Assembly (NCBI GenBank): GCA_034429275.1
Contig: DAOUFU010000308.1
Span: 1 to 6,682, forward strand
Reading direction: 5' to 3'
DNA: 6,682 nucleotides
Source: DAOUFU01 sp034429275
GTDB taxonomy: Bacteria > Chloroflexota > Anaerolineae > Aggregatilineales > Aggregatilineaceae
Both the position numbers and the translations under genes were made by a program. This document shows positions 4,569 through 6,682 of this stretch, piece by piece (position 1 is the stretch's first letter; each line of letters begins with the position of its first letter). The notes under the pieces are model-generated. The model ran no database searches. It was given only the letters and a program-made list of their open reading frames with translations, and was not told where the DNA came from.

Positions 4569-6401
4569 TTACGGCTCTTTCGGGCGGTTGTTCAGGATGA
4601 AGTCCTGCGGGTCGATATAGTTGGTGCGCAGGCTCGTCCGGTCCATCTTCGGCCAGTGGAACGGCTGCGACATCAGGATGCTGGTCGGGCTGAGATCGAA
4701 ATGCAGGTGATAGGGGAACAGGCCCTCGGCATTGCCCACCTTGGCGATCTGCTGGCCGCGCACCACGCGATCCCCTACCCGCACCTTGATATCCGTCACG
4801 TGCGCGTACCGCCCATACAACTGCTGCCCGTTGGTGATCAGCGGGTCGTGCCGGATAACGATCACGTTGCCCCATCCCGCCAGCCGGTCGGCGAACACGA
4901 CCACACCCGAAGCCGCCGCGTAAACCGGCGTGTTGGCGTCCGCGTCCCAATACGGCGAGTTGAGGTTGAGGTCTGCCCCGGTGTGATAGGCCTGGCTGGC
5001 CGTGCCCTCGCGGTACAGCCGGTCGAAGCCGGTCGCGTCGAACCATTCGCCCGGCCAGATTTTGGTGGTGCGGCGCTCGGCCTGCGTGCCAATAGGCGCA
5101 TCGTACCCATCCGCCAGGAATTTTTGCGTAGGCGTGATGCCCACCACCTGCCGCCACCGGATCGCGTCGAACACGATCTCTTTGTCGGTTTCGCCGGTCA
5201 GGTCGTTCAGGAACACAATACCGGCTTTCACATCGTTGGCATCGAACTGGTACACGCCCAGCGGCACCCACTGGTTGAAATAGCGGTCCTGCTGCACCGG
5301 GATTTCAAGCTCAGTGGAAGTACCCAATACGCCGTGCAGCTTATAACGGGCGCGCGCGGTTGTGGCGTGCCGCGCCGGGACAAACACCGAAACCTCGTAC
5401 CACCCACTCGCCACCAGTTGCGGGTCCCAACGCGCCCAGACGGTGCTGCTGGTGGCTGCGGTCGCCTTATACTTGGCCGTCCAGCCCCAGGTGTTCTTGT
5501 AGCTGCTCAATACGGTGTTTGTCGCCTGGCCGCTGTGTGTACCGTCGCGGTAGCTGGGACTGTCCGGCGTGATGACCACCTCGATCCCATACCGTCCCTG
5601 GCCCGTCGGCGGCTGCGTCGGCGTGGTGCTCGTGTCGCTGACCGCGTGATTGATCGACGGGAACTCGATCGGCCCGATGATGCCGAACCGCCACCAGCTC
5701 AGCCCGGCAGCTTTCAACGTCGATACCGCGTACACGCGCGCCGCGTTCATCTCGTCGCGCGGGGCGTTGCCCGGCAGCACCGGGAACAACGGCAGGCCAT
5801 AATCCTTCCACGTGTCCCATCCCTCGTCCAGCACCGACCGCCAGGGCTGCTGGAAGGTGTTCCAGTAGAGCTGGAGGTGAACGCTGTTGATGAAGGGCCG
5901 CCACTCCGCCGGGAAGATGCTGGCCTTGTGCTGCGAGCGCGGGTCAACCGCCATGCCCAGGTGGAACCTTCCCCCGATCCCGCGCCGGATGCGCGTCATC
6001 AGCGGGCGAATCGGCTCTTTCCCCGCTCGCCAGAACCCCGCGTAGGGTTCCACGTCCAGCACCATCGAGCGCACACCGGGCCGGTTGCACACCTCGATGA
6101 TCCGGTCCGCCTCGGCGGTGACGTTTTCGCCCTTCACGACCGCCCAGGCATGAAACTCCAGACCGTTCGCTTCCAGGATGCGCACCCATTTATCGACACT
6201 GGCTACGTTATCGATCGCCAGGTCGCGGTCCGCGTCAAACTCCCCCTGCCAGTTGGTGCCGTCGCTGGTTTTAACCCACACCTGCTTCACTGCCGGTGCC
6301 CAGGTCTTCAGGGTCCTGACCATGTCCTCGATGGTCCCTTCGGCCAGCACATCGCCTCGCCAGTGCCAGACCGCCACCTTTCCATCATACGGCGTTGCCA
6401 T
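4569..6401 (-). CDS. TIM-barrel / golvesin-like / M23 peptidase fusion without signal peptide
   Basis: 610 residues in three parts. Residues 8-250 look like a complete (beta/alpha)8 barrel, with strands at VAVWHW, QVWVKTSDG, FHAWAVVKG, GVRSMVLDVEPY, FHLGMAVD, NSVHLQLYW, LPLFPVLPG and WWRFGIIG. Asp116 and Glu118 after strand 4 are where a glycosidase acid would sit, but I cannot assign a GH family. A Thr/Pro linker (about 254-268) leads to a beta domain (275-418, ending IVFDAIRW) like the golvesin C-terminal/xanthan lyase-associated domain. Residues 420-610 are an M23 (lysostaphin-type) endopeptidase with all key residues: His473 and Asp477 (HTGAD), His534 (YAH), His565 and His567 (HLH). It should cut peptide cross-links of peptidoglycan, the other parts perhaps binding glycans. 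AAGGAG lies 8 bases before ATG 6401 and an in-frame TAA just upstream fixes the start. No Sec or Tat signal and no membrane segment are visible, which is odd for a wall hydrolase. Confidence 0.88.
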   Translation of the reverse strand: MATPYDGKVAVWHWRGDVLAEGTIEDMVRTLKTWAPAVKQVWVKTSDGTNWQGEFDADRDLAIDNVASVDKWVRILEANGLEFHAWAVVKGENVTAEADRIIEVCNRPGVRSMVLDVEPYAGFWRAGKEPIRPLMTRIRRGIGGRFHLGMAVDPRSQHKASIFPAEWRPFINSVHLQLYWNTFQQPWRSVLDEGWDTWKDYGLPLFPVLPGNAPRDEMNAARVYAVSTLKAAGLSWWRFGIIGPIEFPSINHAVSDTSTTPTQPPTGQGRYGIEVVITPDSPSYRDGTHSGQATNTVLSSYKNTWGWTAKYKATAATSSTVWARWDPQLVASGWYEVSVFVPARHATTARARYKLHGVLGTSTELEIPVQQDRYFNQWVPLGVYQFDANDVKAGIVFLNDLTGETDKEIVFDAIRWRQVVGITPTQKFLADGYDAPIGTQAERRTTKIWPGEWFDATGFDRLYREGTASQAYHTGADLNLNSPYWDADANTPVYAAASGVVVFADRLAGWGNVIVIRHDPLITNGQQLYGRYAHVTDIKVRVGDRVVRGQQIAKVGNAEGLFPYHLHFDLSPTSILMSQPFHWPKMDRTSLRTNYIDPQDFILNNRPKEP

Positions 6402-6407
6402 AAGAGC

Positions 6408-6417
6408 CGCTCCTTAG
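6408..6417 (-). promoter_or_regulatory. Ribosome binding site of the M23 enzyme gene
   Basis: On the minus strand CTAAGGAGCG carries AAGGAG eight bases ahead of ATG 6401. The same bases supply an in-frame TAA, so the protein cannot start further upstream. This rules out a missed signal peptide. Confidence 0.85.
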
Positions 6418-6468
6418 CCTCAAAAAAACACTCATATCCGAATTCGCAAGGGCGCTGCCAATTTCTGC

Positions 6469-6497
6469 ATAGTAGTACGATTTGCAAAACTTGACAA
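6469..6497 (-). promoter_or_regulatory. Sigma-70-type promoter for the M23 enzyme gene
   Basis: On the minus strand a -35 TTGTCA (6497-6492, five of six) is followed after exactly 17 bases by a -10 TACTAT (6474-6469, four of six). The predicted start of transcription near 6462 gives a leader of about 60 bases ahead of the ATG. Spacing and place both fit; the -10 is imperfect, so activation by a bound factor is possible. Confidence 0.55.
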
Positions 6498-6499
6498 CA

Positions 6500-6557
6500 T
6501 TCGCCCCCACAAGGGTGCATTCCAAATTGGGGGCGAAATTGCGAGGACTTCGCCCCC
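6500..6557. promoter_or_regulatory. Three alternating 9-base boxes upstream of the promoter
   Basis: TTCGCCCCC occurs at 6500-6508 and 6549-6557, and its exact reverse complement at 6529-6537. The nearest box ends 3 bases from the -35 hexamer. The middle box can pair with either outer one (loops of 20 and 11 bases). Possible operator or activator sites; no regulator gene is seen nearby. Confidence 0.45.
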
Positions 6558-6603
6558 GTCGTGCATATTGATAAGGTGAGCGGATAGGGGTGGGCGAACG
6601 GCT

Positions 6604-6682
6604 GGCCTCACCCCCGACCTGCGCGCCTCATGGGAGGCGCCTGGTCTGCCCCCTCTCCGAAAATTTTCGGAGAGGGGGCGGA
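6604..6682. repeat. Palindromic intergenic element, second copy (cut by window edge)
   Basis: Matches 865-945 in the same orientation; the first 57 bases differ at two positions only. It keeps the small hairpin GCGCCTC/GAGGCGC (6623-6629 with 6634-6640) and has a perfect 32-base palindrome at 6648-6679 (16 pairs, no loop bases). Near the tip of this stem it has an extra G-C pair that the first copy lacks, so the change keeps pairing. The right arm of the outer inverted repeat lies beyond the window. Confidence 0.75.

Larger units (their letters stand above)
6402..6603. other. Regulatory intergenic stretch upstream of the M23 gene
   Basis: No credible coding frame on either strand. The stretch is more A/T-rich than its surroundings and holds, in the direction of transcription, three 9-base boxes (6549-6557, 6529-6537, 6500-6508), a promoter (6469-6497), an untranslated leader of roughly 60 bases and the ribosome binding site. 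The part at 6567-6603 shows nothing I can name. Confidence 0.5.

Noticed and set aside
3428..4600. A 390-codon plus-strand frame opposite the FHA genes
   Set aside because: Low-complexity His/Arg/Pro composition, no motif, and it spans the fhaA promoter and spacer; the minus strand encodes two recognisable FHA proteins.
4395..6494. A 699-codon open frame on the plus strand opposite the M23 gene
   Set aside because: Arg/Pro/His-rich translation without domains, antisense to a gene with intact catalytic motifs and a strong ribosome binding site; a by-product of high G/C at third codon positions.
6491..6519. Perfect TTGACA on the plus strand as a -35 box for a rightward promoter
   Set aside because: The position 17 bases on reads GGTGCA, not a -10 box; the motif overlaps the minus-strand -35, which has a matching -10.
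865..6682. The repeats at both ends as boundaries of a composite transposon carrying the six genes
   Set aside because: No transposase or target-site duplication is visible, and the genes between are mostly housekeeping-type with uniform composition. Same-orientation repeats alone are better explained as a dispersed intergenic family.

Overview
The window is GC-rich bacterial DNA in which every supported gene reads on the minus strand, right to left. Gene content suggests a Chloroflexota member (Anaerolineae-like): a DUF3662-FHA (FhaA) plus membrane FHA (FhaB) pair outside the actinobacterial division cluster, a golvesin-domain M23 peptidase, a CHAT-fold protein, and intergenic palindromic repeats of the 'CCTCACCCCC...CCCCCTCTCC' kind that I recall from Chloroflexota genomes. 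The assignment is an inference; there is no rRNA or other marker gene here.

Right to left, the layout is as follows. (1) 6402-6682 is an intergenic stretch. It holds the edge of a palindromic repeat, three 9-base boxes in alternating orientation, and a good sigma-70-type promoter. (2) 4569-6401 encodes a 610-residue enzyme with three domains: a TIM barrel, a golvesin-like beta domain and an intact M23 zinc endopeptidase. It has a strong ribosome binding site and no signal peptide. (3) 4412-4568 is a spacer with a GC-rich hairpin and an extended -10 promoter pointing into fhaA. (4) 1101-4411 is a compact five-gene run: FhaA-like, FhaB-like (11-base overlap), RimI-like GNAT acetyltransferase, an atypical SDR lacking the catalytic Tyr and Lys, and a HAD-family phosphatase. 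Gaps within the run are 22 bases or less, so it is probably one operon. (5) 565-1100 is a non-coding stretch packed with repeats: a palindromic element related to the one at the right edge, two copies of a 42-base repeat flanking it, and a 12-base tandem duplication. (6) 1-564 is the N-terminal part of a CHAT-fold protein that runs off the left edge. It has lost the catalytic His and Cys.

The genes do not form an obvious pathway. FhaA and FhaB are phosphothreonine-reading adaptors that in actinobacteria connect Ser/Thr kinases to cell-wall synthesis, and the M23 protein acts on peptidoglycan, so a loose cell-envelope theme covers the right half. The GNAT, SDR and HAD genes are enzymes of unknown substrate that appear to share the FHA transcript. 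The points most worth a second look are the inactive-looking CHAT gene, the leaderless M23 fusion, the promoter that places the fhaA transcript start on its second ATG, and the hairpin repeats with compensatory base changes.
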